NCBI GenBank assembly: GCA_023384575.1
Contig: JAHDVP010000012.1
Span: forward strand, 1 to 64,000
Reading direction: 5' to 3'
Length of the DNA: 64,000 nt
Origin: Acidobacteriota bacterium
GTDB lineage: Bacteria; Acidobacteriota; Vicinamibacteria; Vicinamibacterales; JAFNAJ01
Shown piece after piece: positions 15,519 through 24,477 of the stretch. The notes under the pieces are model-generated. The model saw only the letters and a list, made by a program, of their open reading frames with translations, was not told the origin of the DNA and did no database searches. The translations under genes and the position numbers were made by a program. Within the stretch, counting starts at the first letter, position 1; each line of letters begins with the position of its first letter.

Positions 15519-17162
15519 CTACGGCGTGCGTCCGTCTGCACGCGGGCGCAGCCGGTAGACCCGCAGCGCCCCCTCGACCGCGATCAGGTCGACGTCCGGT
15601 CGGCGGCTGAGCGCTGCCTCGGCTCCCGGTACCTCGTCGAGACGCACGACCAGGTGCGTGACGCCGATCTCCCGCATCGCATCGAACGTCGAAGGGTCCG
15701 GGAAGCTCGCGAGCGCCTCGTAGTGCTCGACGTACGACCGCGGCACGAAGCCGCTGTAGCCGTTGACCATCGGCTTCCAGTGCGCCGTCGACGCCGCGAT
15801 CGTCCGCGCGTTCCGCGACACGAACCCGGGCTCGGGGAGGGGGAGGTCCACGACGACGGCGTTGGCTTCAGCGGCCAGGACACGATGGATGGCGGGAACG
15901 CCGGGGGCGCGAACGAAGTGGAGCGGTGCCGCGAACGCCTCGACGTTCACCAGGACGACGACGGCGCCGAGTGCCAGGCTGGCCAGGCGTCGAGGCCGGC
16001 CTGACGGCCAGCGTGCCTGCAGGCGACCGGCGATCCAGGCCGTCCCGAAGCCGGAGAGGCCTGCGACACCGACGAGTACCAGATAGCCGAACCTCGCGGC
16101 TCCCCGAATACCTTCGAGGAGCGGGAAGCCCTGATACAGGACACCGTACGGCGGAAACGCCGGGCCCAGAGAGAGCGCGAACCCGGCGACCGCCATCAGC
16201 AGCAGCATGCGCGCCCTCGGGTCGCTCCAGGCGCGCCCGCTGACGATGGCGACGAGCGCGAGCGCCACGGCGAGGGCACCGGGGAAGAAGGCATCGCTGC
16301 GGAAGAAGGCGTGACTCCACCACTCGTAGTGGAGACGCGAGACCGTGGCCAGGTAGTCGCCGGGGACCGCGGAGTAGCGACCGACCTCGTCGAGCGTGCG
16401 ACTCAATCCCTGGAGCCGGCGCACCTGCGCGTACGGCCAGAGGAACGGCGCGAGCGCGACCCCGGCCATCGTCGTGGCCAGGCCGAGGTGCCAGGCCGCC
16501 CTCACGATCCGGTCGCGGCGGATCCACTCCGAGGCGCGCGCCAACGTCGCCGCCACGAGGGCGACGGCCGTGAGCACGAGCAGGTAGCCGGAGCAGAGCG
16601 CCTGCAGCGTGAAGGCCGCGGCGAGGGCGCCGGCACGCCGGACACGAGGTGCGGTCAGCAGCCGATCGAGCGCCACGAGCGCGAGCGGGAGGGCCCAGGC
16701 ATGCGATGCCTGCACGTGCGCCATGCGGGTGAACGTGTGGCTGTTGAAGACGACGAGGCACCCTGCGACGAAGCCCGCCGTCCAGCATCCCGTCCACTTC
16801 GTCACCACCATCGACGTGACCCACCCGGTGAGGACCAGGCCCGCGAGCAGCACCAGGTTGTGTGCGAGGAGCGGCGAAGCCCCGAGCCACAGCAGGGGCG
16901 CCGCGAGCACACCCTGGACGACGAGGTGCTCCGAGTACGCCAGCGTGTACGGTTCGGGAAAGAAGATGTTGGCGTGGAACAACCCGAGCGGGTCGGTGAA
17001 GACGGTGCGGGCCACCCAGGCCAGGATCCACTCGTTCAGGAGCGCGTCGGCGTTGTCGGCGCGGCTCCACGTGCCGGGCGCGCCCGCGAGCGGCCAGGTG
17101 TGGATCACGGTCAGCGCGGCGAAGGCCGCTAGCGTGGCCAGGCGACGATCTCGTACAGCCAC
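15519..17162 (-). CDS. Polytopic membrane protein, GT-C-like, paralogue A
   Basis: 547 residues starting at a GTG (17160-17162) that overlaps the upstream gene by 34 bp. There are 10-12 predicted membrane helices. The first periplasmic loop carries acidic residues (RADNADALLNEW) and FHANIFFPEPYTLAYSE; the C-terminal soluble tail has STAHWKPMVNGYSGFVP. This layout resembles GT-C membrane glycosyltransferases, but no family can be named with certainty. The neighbour upstream is a clear paralogue. The substrate is unknown; a lipid-linked sugar or cell-envelope role is only inferred. Confidence 0.55.
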   Translation of the reverse strand: MAVRDRRLATLAAFAALTVIHTWPLAGAPGTWSRADNADALLNEWILAWVARTVFTDPLGLFHANIFFPEPYTLAYSEHLVVQGVLAAPLLWLGASPLLAHNLVLLAGLVLTGWVTSMVVTKWTGCWTAGFVAGCLVVFNSHTFTRMAHVQASHAWALPLALVALDRLLTAPRVRRAGALAAAFTLQALCSGYLLVLTAVALVAATLARASEWIRRDRIVRAAWHLGLATTMAGVALAPFLWPYAQVRRLQGLSRTLDEVGRYSAVPGDYLATVSRLHYEWWSHAFFRSDAFFPGALAVALALVAIVSGRAWSDPRARMLLLMAVAGFALSLGPAFPPYGVLYQGFPLLEGIRGAARFGYLVLVGVAGLSGFGTAWIAGRLQARWPSGRPRRLASLALGAVVVLVNVEAFAAPLHFVRAPGVPAIHRVLAAEANAVVVDLPLPEPGFVSRNARTIAASTAHWKPMVNGYSGFVPRSYVEHYEALASFPDPSTFDAMREIGVTHLVVRLDEVPGAEAALSRRPDVDLIAVEGALRVYRLRPRADGRTP

Positions 17163-18832
17163 ACGTCGTCCTCGCGGCTCAGCGGGCGGAGGTACGCCTG
17201 GTAGGCCTCCAGGGCCTCGACGACCTTCTCGCGGCTCCGGCGGTCGTACAACCGGAGGTGGATGACGACGAAGCGGGCGCGGCGCTTGCGGAGCTTCTCG
17301 AAGGCGGCACGCGACGGAAACGTCGAGAGGTGCATGACTTCGTCGCGGAAGTCCTGGGGGAAGTGGTCGCTGTATCCGTTGATGAGCGGCTGCCAGTGTG
17401 CCGTCGACGACAGCATGTAGCGCGTATGGCGATGCCAGTCGATGCGGTGGTAGAAGAACGGGAACTCGGCGACGCCGCCCCGGCGCTCGTGCGCGAGCAC
17501 GCGGTAGGCCGGGTTGACCGCGTCTGGTTCGACGCGCGGGATCGGCAGCGGGATCGCCGTGAGCTCTGCGGAGAGCAGCACCGTGAGCGCGAGCGGCAGC
17601 CCGAGCGACCAGCGGGAGAATCTCGGCACGACGACCCGTGCGAACAGCAGTGCCGCACCCACGGCGAAGGCGAGGCTGACGACGATGCCAATCCGCGCCG
17701 GCGCGCGCAGCAGCTCGAAGGCCGGCACGTAATGGTAGAGCAGCGTGTAGAGGCCCGCCTTCGGGCCAAACGAGATCCAGAAGGCCATGACGGCAATGAG
17801 GCCGTAGAGCAGCGCCGTCTCGCGCGGTCGAAGCGCTGTGGGGCTCACGGGGACCGACGCCGGCGTGGAGGCGATCGTCTCAGGCGAACGGCGCGATGCC
17901 ACGAGGATGAGCCCCACCACTCCGAGGAGCGTCGTGAGGAAGCCGGGAAACAGCACCTCCTTCCACGTGCCGAGCAGCGGCAGCATCCACCGGTGGGCCC
18001 ACGCGGGCGAGGCGAGCCATGCGCGCCAGTCCGCAGACCAGTGCGCGGCGTGTTCGAGCGTGCGCGCTGCGAAGCCGACGTCGCGCTGGATCTCGGCGTA
18101 GGGCAGGAAGAAGGGGGCGACGAGGCCCACGGACAGCGCCGCGGCCGCGGCCACCCACATCCAGTAGCGCCACTGCCGCCACAGGCCGCGGGCGAGCGCG
18201 TAGAACAGTACGGCCAGGCCGACCATCAACCCCGCGAAGAGGCCGTAGTAGGCGCACGTCATGGCCTGCGCGAAGAGTGCCAGGCCAAGCAGCACGCTCG
18301 CTGACGCCGACGGCCGGTCGACGAGCCGGTGGAGCGCGAGCATGCCGAACGGCAGGCCGGCCGTCATGAGCAGCTGGATGTGTGCGGTGCGGGCGTAGAT
18401 GTATGGCGCAAACGCGAAGGCCACGGCGCAGAACGCCGCGGCACCCGCGTGCCCGGTGAGGTAGCGCGCGAGCAGGTAGGCGCCGACGAGCGAGGCGATG
18501 AACCCCACGATGACCACGCTGTTGTGCGCCGCGTACGGGTTCTTCGTGGCCAGCCAGACGGGAATCGCGATGGTGCCCGCGCCGATGTTCGCCTCGGAAT
18601 ACGCGAGCGTGTAGCGATGCGGGTAGAAGATGTTCGCGTGGAAGAGGCGCGAGGCGTCGGTGGTGAGCGCGTGCGCGACCCACGCGACGTTCCAGATGGC
18701 GAACTGCCCGTCGCCCGTGTTGACGCGGCCGATCCGGTCGAACCTGGGCACGAGCGGCCAGGTGAGCACGACGACGAGGAGAACGGCGCCGGCGGCGACG
18801 GCACCCGGTTCGGCGAGGCGGCGGGCGGCCAT
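17129..18832 (-). CDS. Polytopic membrane protein, GT-C-like, paralogue B
   Basis: 567 residues from ATG 18832 (MAARRLAEPGAV). It has the same architecture as the next gene: first-loop VNTGDGQFAIWNVAW, FHANIFYPHRYTLAYSE, about a dozen membrane spans, and the C-terminal STAHWQPLINGYSDHFPQ motif followed by a small alpha/beta tail (RARFVVIHLRLYD). The two genes are a tandem duplication and are translationally coupled through their overlap. Both probably act in the inner membrane on related substrates. No catalytic residue can be proven from sequence alone. Confidence 0.55.
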   Translation of the reverse strand: MAARRLAEPGAVAAGAVLLVVVLTWPLVPRFDRIGRVNTGDGQFAIWNVAWVAHALTTDASRLFHANIFYPHRYTLAYSEANIGAGTIAIPVWLATKNPYAAHNSVVIVGFIASLVGAYLLARYLTGHAGAAAFCAVAFAFAPYIYARTAHIQLLMTAGLPFGMLALHRLVDRPSASASVLLGLALFAQAMTCAYYGLFAGLMVGLAVLFYALARGLWRQWRYWMWVAAAAALSVGLVAPFFLPYAEIQRDVGFAARTLEHAAHWSADWRAWLASPAWAHRWMLPLLGTWKEVLFPGFLTTLLGVVGLILVASRRSPETIASTPASVPVSPTALRPRETALLYGLIAVMAFWISFGPKAGLYTLLYHYVPAFELLRAPARIGIVVSLAFAVGAALLFARVVVPRFSRWSLGLPLALTVLLSAELTAIPLPIPRVEPDAVNPAYRVLAHERRGGVAEFPFFYHRIDWHRHTRYMLSSTAHWQPLINGYSDHFPQDFRDEVMHLSTFPSRAAFEKLRKRRARFVVIHLRLYDRRSREKVVEALEAYQAYLRPLSREDDVWLYEIVAWPR

Positions 18833-18904
18833 GAACGGTCGATCGTAACACGGCGTCGCGGCCGGCGCCGGACGTCCGCCGCGCCGGGCCTTCGTCCAGA
18901 GTCC

Positions 18905-19050
18905 GTGGCGCCGGGCCTTCAGCCCCGGCGGGGGATCACGCCGCCTCACGAGGGGCTGAAGGCCCTCGCGCTACGATGGCGTCGTCGGTTCTCATCGCCC
19001 GTCATCGTCCGTCTTGATCGTCCGTCGCGCCCGGGCTTCATCCCCGGCGG
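18905..19050. repeat. REP-like inverted repeat (GGGCCTTCAGCCCC)
   Basis: GGGCCTTCAGCCCC (18913-18926) and its exact inverse GGGGCTGAAGGCCC (18952-18965) form a pair. A degenerate third copy (CGGGCTTCATCCCCGGCGG, about 19030-19050) follows. No gene is seen between 18833 and 19060. It resembles REP/BIME-type palindromic elements. Confidence 0.6.
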
Positions 19051-19060
19051 CAGGCGACGA

Positions 19061-19879
19061 TCAGAACCGCACGACCGCGGCGAGGTACGGCCCGCGCATC
19101 TTGAAGTCGCCGAAGTCCGCGTCCTTGCGGTACGTCACCGTGATCGAGCGGAATCCCGCTGAGACCCCGACGTTGTCGGTGAAGTTCAGCGTGCCGTAGA
19201 CGTCGAAGTCGTAGTAGCTGCCCGCCGTGTCGTCCTCGAAGAGGTCGCCGGGCAGGTGGAAGCCGGTGAACTCGCCGGTGAGCGCGACGTTGGGGGCGAC
19301 GTACGCCCGGCCGATGAGGCCGAGAGCCGGAATCGGGGCCTTGACGGTGGTGACCTCGGTCGCCAGCGGGCTGGCGATGCCGGCGTTCACGTCGGTCCAC
19401 TTCGCTTCGACGATGAGGCCGAGGAATCCCCGATCGCGGTAGAGGAAATCGTACTCGTAGCCCACGCGCCACGCCTTCCACTCGAAGGTCGTGTTGACCG
19501 GCAGTCCGACCGGGTAGCGCACGCCGTTGAAGACGATCTCGCGCCGCAGGACCGATTCGGCCTCGTACTCGATCGGGATGTAGCTGACACGGAGCTTGTG
19601 CTTCCTGGCCGGCCGCAGGACCAGGCGGAAGTCGCCGAAGCGCGCCTTCTCGATGCCGAGGTCGTTGCGGAGGTCGAACTCGGTGCCGACCACGTCGAGG
19701 AAGTCGACGGCGAGCGAGAGCTCCGGCGAGGGATTCCAGAAACCGCCCTGGATCTCGACGTGGTAGGTCTCGCCGGTCGCCCGGTTCGACTGGGCGCCGT
19801 AATACTGGGCGGTGGCTGGAGACGCCAGGCCAGAGACGAGCGCCGCGCACACGGCGCCCACGATCGGAGAGATGCGCAT
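19061..19879 (-). CDS. Outer-membrane beta-barrel protein
   Basis: 272 residues from ATG 19879. A signal peptide (VGAVCAALVSGLASPATAQ) precedes a mature chain rich in alternating hydrophobic strands. It ends in Phe (YLAAVVRF), the usual C-terminal signature for Bam-dependent barrels. About 10-12 strands could be formed. No recognised family beyond a generic porin-like barrel. It is divergent from the ABC exporter genes with a 181-bp spacer. Confidence 0.6.
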   Translation of the reverse strand: MRISPIVGAVCAALVSGLASPATAQYYGAQSNRATGETYHVEIQGGFWNPSPELSLAVDFLDVVGTEFDLRNDLGIEKARFGDFRLVLRPARKHKLRVSYIPIEYEAESVLRREIVFNGVRYPVGLPVNTTFEWKAWRVGYEYDFLYRDRGFLGLIVEAKWTDVNAGIASPLATEVTTVKAPIPALGLIGRAYVAPNVALTGEFTGFHLPGDLFEDDTAGSYYDFDVYGTLNFTDNVGVSAGFRSITVTYRKDADFGDFKMRGPYLAAVVRF

Positions 19880-20047
19880 ACGGACGTTCCAGGCCCCGGA
19901 ACGAGTCGATGAGCGCCGTGGCTGCACGGCCGCAAGTGCGGGCAACCGCTGGGAAGGGTGCCGGCCAGCATCTTACAGGACTCCGCGGTGCGGGGCCAGC
20001 ACCTCGACCACACCTCGGCCGCCAACGGGCAGCCGGTCCCCGCCGGC

Positions 20048-20053
20048 TATACT
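20048..20053 (+). promoter_or_regulatory. -10 box positioned for a leaderless ABC-exporter mRNA
   Basis: TATACT lies 7 nt before ATG 20061, so transcription would begin at or next to the start codon. No convincing -35 hexamer is seen. Confidence 0.4.
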
Positions 20054-20060
20054 GGAATCG

Positions 20061-21821
20061 ATGGACCCCGCTTTGCGCCGGCTCTGGCCCTACGTGAGGC
20101 GCCACCGGCGCGACGTCGTCATCGGCCTCAGCTGCGCCCTGGCGTCGACCGCCGTCACGCTCGTCGGACCTCAAGTCCTCAAGTTCGCCGTCGACGACCT
20201 GACGGCCGGCGTCACTCGGGCCAAGCTGGCCGTCTATGCGGGCCTCGTGTTGGCGGTGGCGCTCGTTGGCGGCACCTTCCGCTTCCTGATGCGGCGCATC
20301 CTCATGGGCGCGTCACGCCGCATGGAGTACGACCTCCGCAACGACTTCTTCGCGCACCTGCAGCGGCTGGCGCCGGCCAACTTCGAACGCCGGCGCACCG
20401 GCGACCTCATGTCGCGCGCGACGAGCGACCTGTCCGCGGTCCGGATGATGACCGGGCCCGCCTTGATGTATGCGACCACGACGGGCGTCCTGTTCGTCGT
20501 CGCGGTGGCGACCATGGCGTCGCTCAACGTGCGGCTGACGCTCATTGCGCTGCTGGCGCTGCCGCTCGTCAGCGTGGCCGTCAAGTACTTCGGCGCGGCG
20601 ATCCACACGCGGTCGGAGCGCATCCAGGCTCAGCTGTCGGAGATGAGCGCCATCGCCCAGGAGGCGCTCGCCGGCGTGCGCGTCGTGCGCGCGTACTGCC
20701 AGGAGAGTTACGAGCTCGAGCGGTTCCGGTCGGCCAACGAGGAGTACGTGCGCCGCAACCGCGACGTGATCCGGCTGCAGGGGCTCTTCTACCCGAGCCT
20801 CGGCTTCTTCCTCGGCGTGGCTGCGCTGCTGGTGCTGTGGCTCGGCAGTCGCGAGGTCATCCTCGGCCGTCTGACGCTCGGCGAGTTCGTGGCGTTCAAC
20901 GCGTATCTCGCCATGCTCAGCTGGCCGATGATCGCCTTCGGGTGGATCACGAACATGGTGCAGCGCGGGCTCGCGTCGTGGAAGCGCATGCTCGACGTTC
21001 TCGACGAGGTCCCGGCCGTGGCCGACGCGCCAGGCCCGTCGGTGCCGACACGCGCCGTGGGCGAAGGCGCGATCGAGGTCAGGCGCCTTTCGTTCACGTA
21101 CGGCCAGGCGGAGATCCTCCACGACATCTCGTTCCGGGTCGAACCCGGCCAGACGGTGGCCGTCGTCGGGCCCACCGGCAGCGGCAAGTCGACGCTGCTC
21201 GGCCTGCTCGTCCGGCTGCACGAGCCACCGCCGGACACGGTGTTCGTCGACGGCGTCGACGTCCGACGGCTGCCGCTCGACGTCCTGCGGGGGGCGATTG
21301 GGATGGTCCCGCAGGAGCCGTTCCTGTTCTCCGACACCCTCGCGGGCAACATCGCGTTCGGGCTTGCCGCCGACCGCACGCCCGACGACCGCCAGTCGGT
21401 CATCGAACGCGCGGCCGCCGTGGCGCGCCTCGACAAGGACGTCACGAGTTTCCCGAAGCGGTTCGAGACGGTGGTCGGCGAACGCGGCATCACGCTGTCG
21501 GGCGGGCAGAAGCAGCGCACGGCGCTCGCGCGCGCAATTGCCACCGATCCGCGCATCCTGGTGCTCGACGACGCGTTGTCGGCCGTCGACACGTACACCG
21601 AGGAGGAGATCCTCAGCGGGCTGCGCGAGGTGATGCGCCAGCGCACCGCGATCATCGTCTCGCATCGGGTGTCGACCATCCGCCACGCCGACCTGATTCT
21701 GGTGCTCGAGGACGGCCGCATGACGGAACGCGGCCGCCATGCCGAGCTCGTCGCGCGCGGCGGGTTCTACGCGGCGCTCCACCGCAGGCAGCTGCTCGAG
21801 GAGGAGCTCGCCGCGTCGTAG
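20061..21821 (+). CDS. Heterodimeric ABC exporter, subunit 1 (degenerate-site Walker B)
   Basis: 586 residues: six membrane helices (about 15-320) and a nucleotide-binding domain. Walker A is GPTGSGKS with Lys376, the signature is canonical LSGGQ (479-483), and Walker B is LVLDDALS, where Asp504 replaces the catalytic Glu. The H-loop is IIVSHRVSTI. The missing glutamate is typical of one half of asymmetric exporters (TM287/288, BmrCD type). The next gene, 16 bp downstream, encodes the partner. Substrate (drug, lipid or peptide) cannot be told. A TATACT box sits 7 nt before the ATG. Confidence 0.88.
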   Translation: MDPALRRLWPYVRRHRRDVVIGLSCALASTAVTLVGPQVLKFAVDDLTAGVTRAKLAVYAGLVLAVALVGGTFRFLMRRILMGASRRMEYDLRNDFFAHLQRLAPANFERRRTGDLMSRATSDLSAVRMMTGPALMYATTTGVLFVVAVATMASLNVRLTLIALLALPLVSVAVKYFGAAIHTRSERIQAQLSEMSAIAQEALAGVRVVRAYCQESYELERFRSANEEYVRRNRDVIRLQGLFYPSLGFFLGVAALLVLWLGSREVILGRLTLGEFVAFNAYLAMLSWPMIAFGWITNMVQRGLASWKRMLDVLDEVPAVADAPGPSVPTRAVGEGAIEVRRLSFTYGQAEILHDISFRVEPGQTVAVVGPTGSGKSTLLGLLVRLHEPPPDTVFVDGVDVRRLPLDVLRGAIGMVPQEPFLFSDTLAGNIAFGLAADRTPDDRQSVIERAAAVARLDKDVTSFPKRFETVVGERGITLSGGQKQRTALARAIATDPRILVLDDALSAVDTYTEEEILSGLREVMRQRTAIIVSHRVSTIRHADLILVLEDGRMTERGRHAELVARGGFYAALHRRQLLEEELAAS

Positions 21822-21837
21822 CGGCCGCGCCCGGTCG

Positions 21838-23691
21838 ATGTCAATTCACGACGAGGACGTCCTCGGAAAGGCCTACGACGGCCGGCTGATGCGGCGGCTG
21901 CTGCGCTACCTCCGCCCCTACTGGGCGGTGGCGCTCGTCGCGCTCGTCGCGATCGTCGGCAACTCCGTCCTCCAACTCGCACAGCCGTGGCTCACGAAGG
22001 TCGCCATCGACCGGCACATCGCCGTCGGCGATCTCGAGGGACTCGGGACGCTCGCCTTCGTGTTCCTGCTGGTCCTCGCGGGCTCGTTCGCGCTCGAGTT
22101 CGTCCAGACGTGGACGATGCAGATGACCGGGCAGCGGATCATGTACGACATCCGCATGCAGGTCTACGGCCACCTGCAGCGGCTCGACGTGTCGTACTAC
22201 GACCGCAATCCCGTCGGGCGGCTCATGACGCGGGTGACGAGCGACGTCGACGTGCTGAACGACCTCTTCTCGAGCGGCGTCATCACGGTGTTCGGCGACG
22301 TGTTCACGCTGGCCGGCATCATGGTCGTGCTCGTGGCGATGGACTGGCGGCTGGCGCTGCTCGCCTTCTCGGTGCTGCCGCTGATCGTGCTCATCACGCA
22401 GTGGTTCCGCCGGCACGTGCGTGAGACGTACCGGACGGTCCGCACCTGGATTGCCCGCATCAACGCCTTCCTCCAGGAACACATCACGGGAATGGCGACG
22501 GTGCAGCTGTTCCGGAGGGAACGCGCCAGCTTCGAGACGTTCGACGCGGTGAACGCGCGGCATCGAGACGCGAACGTCGACTCGCTCTTCTACTACGCCG
22601 TCTTCTACCCGGCCATCGAGTTCGTCGGGGCGATCGCGAGCGCGGCCATCATCTGGTGGGGCGGCGGCTGGGTCGGCGAGGGCACCCTGACGCTCGGCGC
22701 GCTCGTCGCCTTCCTCCAGTACTCGCAGCGCTTCTTCCGGCCGATCAGCGACCTGTCCGAGAAGTTCAACCTGCTGCAGGCCGCCATGGCCTCTTCGGAG
22801 CGGATCTTCGCGTTGATCGACACCCCGGTGTCGGTGTCGTCGCCCACACGGCCTGCGCCCCGACCCTCGATCGAGGCGAGGCCCGTCGTCGCCGAGGGGC
22901 CCGCCGGGCTCGAGCTGCCTCCCGCGCGGCCGGCATCACCCGCCGGGATCGCGTTCGAGGGCGTCTGGTTCGCCTACCAGGGCGACGACCACGTGCTGCG
23001 CGACGTCTCGTTCGACGTGGCGCCAGGCGAGCGCGTCGCGATCGTCGGCGCGACCGGCGCCGGCAAGTCGACGCTCATCAACCTGCTCATGCGGTTCTAC
23101 GACGTCAGCAGGGGGCGCATCCTCGTCGACGGCGTCGACGTGCGCGACTACGACCTGCACGATCTGCGACGACGCTTCAGCCTGGTGCTCCAGGACGTGC
23201 ACCTGTTCTCAGGCACCGTCGGCGCCAACATCAGGCTCGGACGTGGCGACATCAGCGACGCGGACGTCCGGCGCGCGGCGACCGCCGTCCACGCGGCGAA
23301 GTTCATCGACCGCTGGCCGCTCGGCTACGAGACACCCGTCGCAGAACGTGGTGCGACGCTGTCGGTGGGGCAGAAGCAGCTGCTGTCGTTCGCGCGTGCC
23401 CTCGCCTTCGACCCGTCGGTACTGGTGCTCGACGAAGCGACGTCGAGCGTCGACACGGACACCGAGTGGCTCATTCGCGACGCGCTGCACGTGCTGATGG
23501 CGGGGCGGACGACGATCGCCATCGCCCACCGCCTCTCGACCATTCAGGACATGGACAAGATCCTGGTGCTGCACAAGGGGAGGCTGCGCGAAGCCGGAAC
23601 GCACCAGGCGCTGCTCGCCGCGCGCGGCATCTACTTCAGGCTGTACCAGCTGCAATACAAGGATCAGGAGATCGACGCGGCGCGCCAGTGA
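21838..23691 (+). CDS. Heterodimeric ABC exporter, subunit 2 (catalytic Glu, degenerate signature)
   Basis: 617 residues with six membrane spans and one NBD. Walker A is GATGAGKS with Lys410, and Walker B is LVLDEATS with catalytic Glu533. The signature motif is LSVGQ (Val510 in place of Gly). Combined with subunit 1, the two ATP sites become one consensus site (Glu533 plus LSGGQ) and one degenerate site (Asp504 plus LSVGQ). A Pro/Ala-rich insertion (about 340-370) precedes the NBD. The genes are clearly an operon and the proteins an obligate pair. Confidence 0.88.
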   Translation: MSIHDEDVLGKAYDGRLMRRLLRYLRPYWAVALVALVAIVGNSVLQLAQPWLTKVAIDRHIAVGDLEGLGTLAFVFLLVLAGSFALEFVQTWTMQMTGQRIMYDIRMQVYGHLQRLDVSYYDRNPVGRLMTRVTSDVDVLNDLFSSGVITVFGDVFTLAGIMVVLVAMDWRLALLAFSVLPLIVLITQWFRRHVRETYRTVRTWIARINAFLQEHITGMATVQLFRRERASFETFDAVNARHRDANVDSLFYYAVFYPAIEFVGAIASAAIIWWGGGWVGEGTLTLGALVAFLQYSQRFFRPISDLSEKFNLLQAAMASSERIFALIDTPVSVSSPTRPAPRPSIEARPVVAEGPAGLELPPARPASPAGIAFEGVWFAYQGDDHVLRDVSFDVAPGERVAIVGATGAGKSTLINLLMRFYDVSRGRILVDGVDVRDYDLHDLRRRFSLVLQDVHLFSGTVGANIRLGRGDISDADVRRAATAVHAAKFIDRWPLGYETPVAERGATLSVGQKQLLSFARALAFDPSVLVLDEATSSVDTDTEWLIRDALHVLMAGRTTIAIAHRLSTIQDMDKILVLHKGRLREAGTHQALLAARGIYFRLYQLQYKDQEIDAARQ

Positions 23692-23710
23692 GGCGCCGCG
23701 TGCGCCTCAC
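23688..23710. terminator. Bidirectional hairpin between convergent genes
   Basis: GTGAGGCGC and GCGCCTCAC form a perfect 9-bp stem with a 5-nt loop. The TGA stops of both converging genes (23689-23691 plus; 23707-23709 minus) lie within the stem arms. There is no T-run on either side. Confidence 0.5.
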
Positions 23711-24459
23711 CGCGCCGGCTTGCGGGCCAGGCACAGCACGGAACTGCCAATCGGCATGTTCACGTGCCGCGCCAGGGCGGCCTCGGTCGCGACGAGCGCC
23801 GAGAGGGTACGGTTGATCGGTGCGATCGGCACCTGGATCTCGCGCCCCTTCGCCCGACCGGACTCCACGCGCCGTGTCAGCCGCTGCGCCAGCCGGACGG
23901 CCAGGACCAGCGGGAAGAGGGAGACGTTGGTGTAGGTGATTCGCTCGATGGCGAAGCCCGCCGCCTCGAGCGCGGCCCGCAGCGATGCCTTCGAGTGACG
24001 ATGGTGTTCCTGCGCGAGCGCGGAATGGCTGCCGCGCAGCCACTCGAGGGCCGCGACGTTCAGCAGCAGCGCGCCACCGGGACGAAGCACGCGCGCCACG
24101 TCGCGGAGGGCCTGGGCCTCCTGCTCGTGCGTCAGCGTCTGCAGCACGTCGAACGACGTCACGATGTCGAACGAGCCGCTCGCGAACGGGATGTCGGTGA
24201 TGCTGGCCTGGACGAGGCGCGTCGCGCCCCGCCTGGCGCCGTACGCGAGGCCCAGCCACGTGAGGTCGAGACCGAAGGCCGTGCCATGCGCCGACAGCAG
24301 GGTCAGGTTGAGGCCCGTGCCGCAGCCGGCGTCGAGCAGCCGCAGGTCGCGACGGCCCGACGCGGCTCGAGCCAGCACCGGCACGACGAACCGGCGGAAC
24401 CCCACGAACCAGAAGTGATGCTGCTCGGCGTGGTAGGTCGCTTCGAGGAGGCGATCCAT
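23707..24459 (-). CDS. Class I SAM-dependent methyltransferase
   Basis: 250 residues. Motif I is LLDAGCGTGLNLTLL, the acidic motif II is GLDL, and the post-motif region DIVTSFDVLQTL with VLRPGGALLLNV matches Methyltransf_11 enzymes. The N-terminus HAEQHHFWFVGFRR is typical of a subgroup acting on small molecules or lipid-linked sugars. The substrate is unknown. It lies 18 bp after thiL on the same strand and ends in the shared hairpin with the ABC operon. Confidence 0.75.
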   Translation of the reverse strand: MDRLLEATYHAEQHHFWFVGFRRFVVPVLARAASGRRDLRLLDAGCGTGLNLTLLSAHGTAFGLDLTWLGLAYGARRGATRLVQASITDIPFASGSFDIVTSFDVLQTLTHEQEAQALRDVARVLRPGGALLLNVAALEWLRGSHSALAQEHHRHSKASLRAALEAAGFAIERITYTNVSLFPLVLAVRLAQRLTRRVESGRAKGREIQVPIAPINRTLSALVATEAALARHVNMPIGSSVLCLARKPAR

Positions 24460-24477
24460 GGGCGCGTTCTCCCGCCC

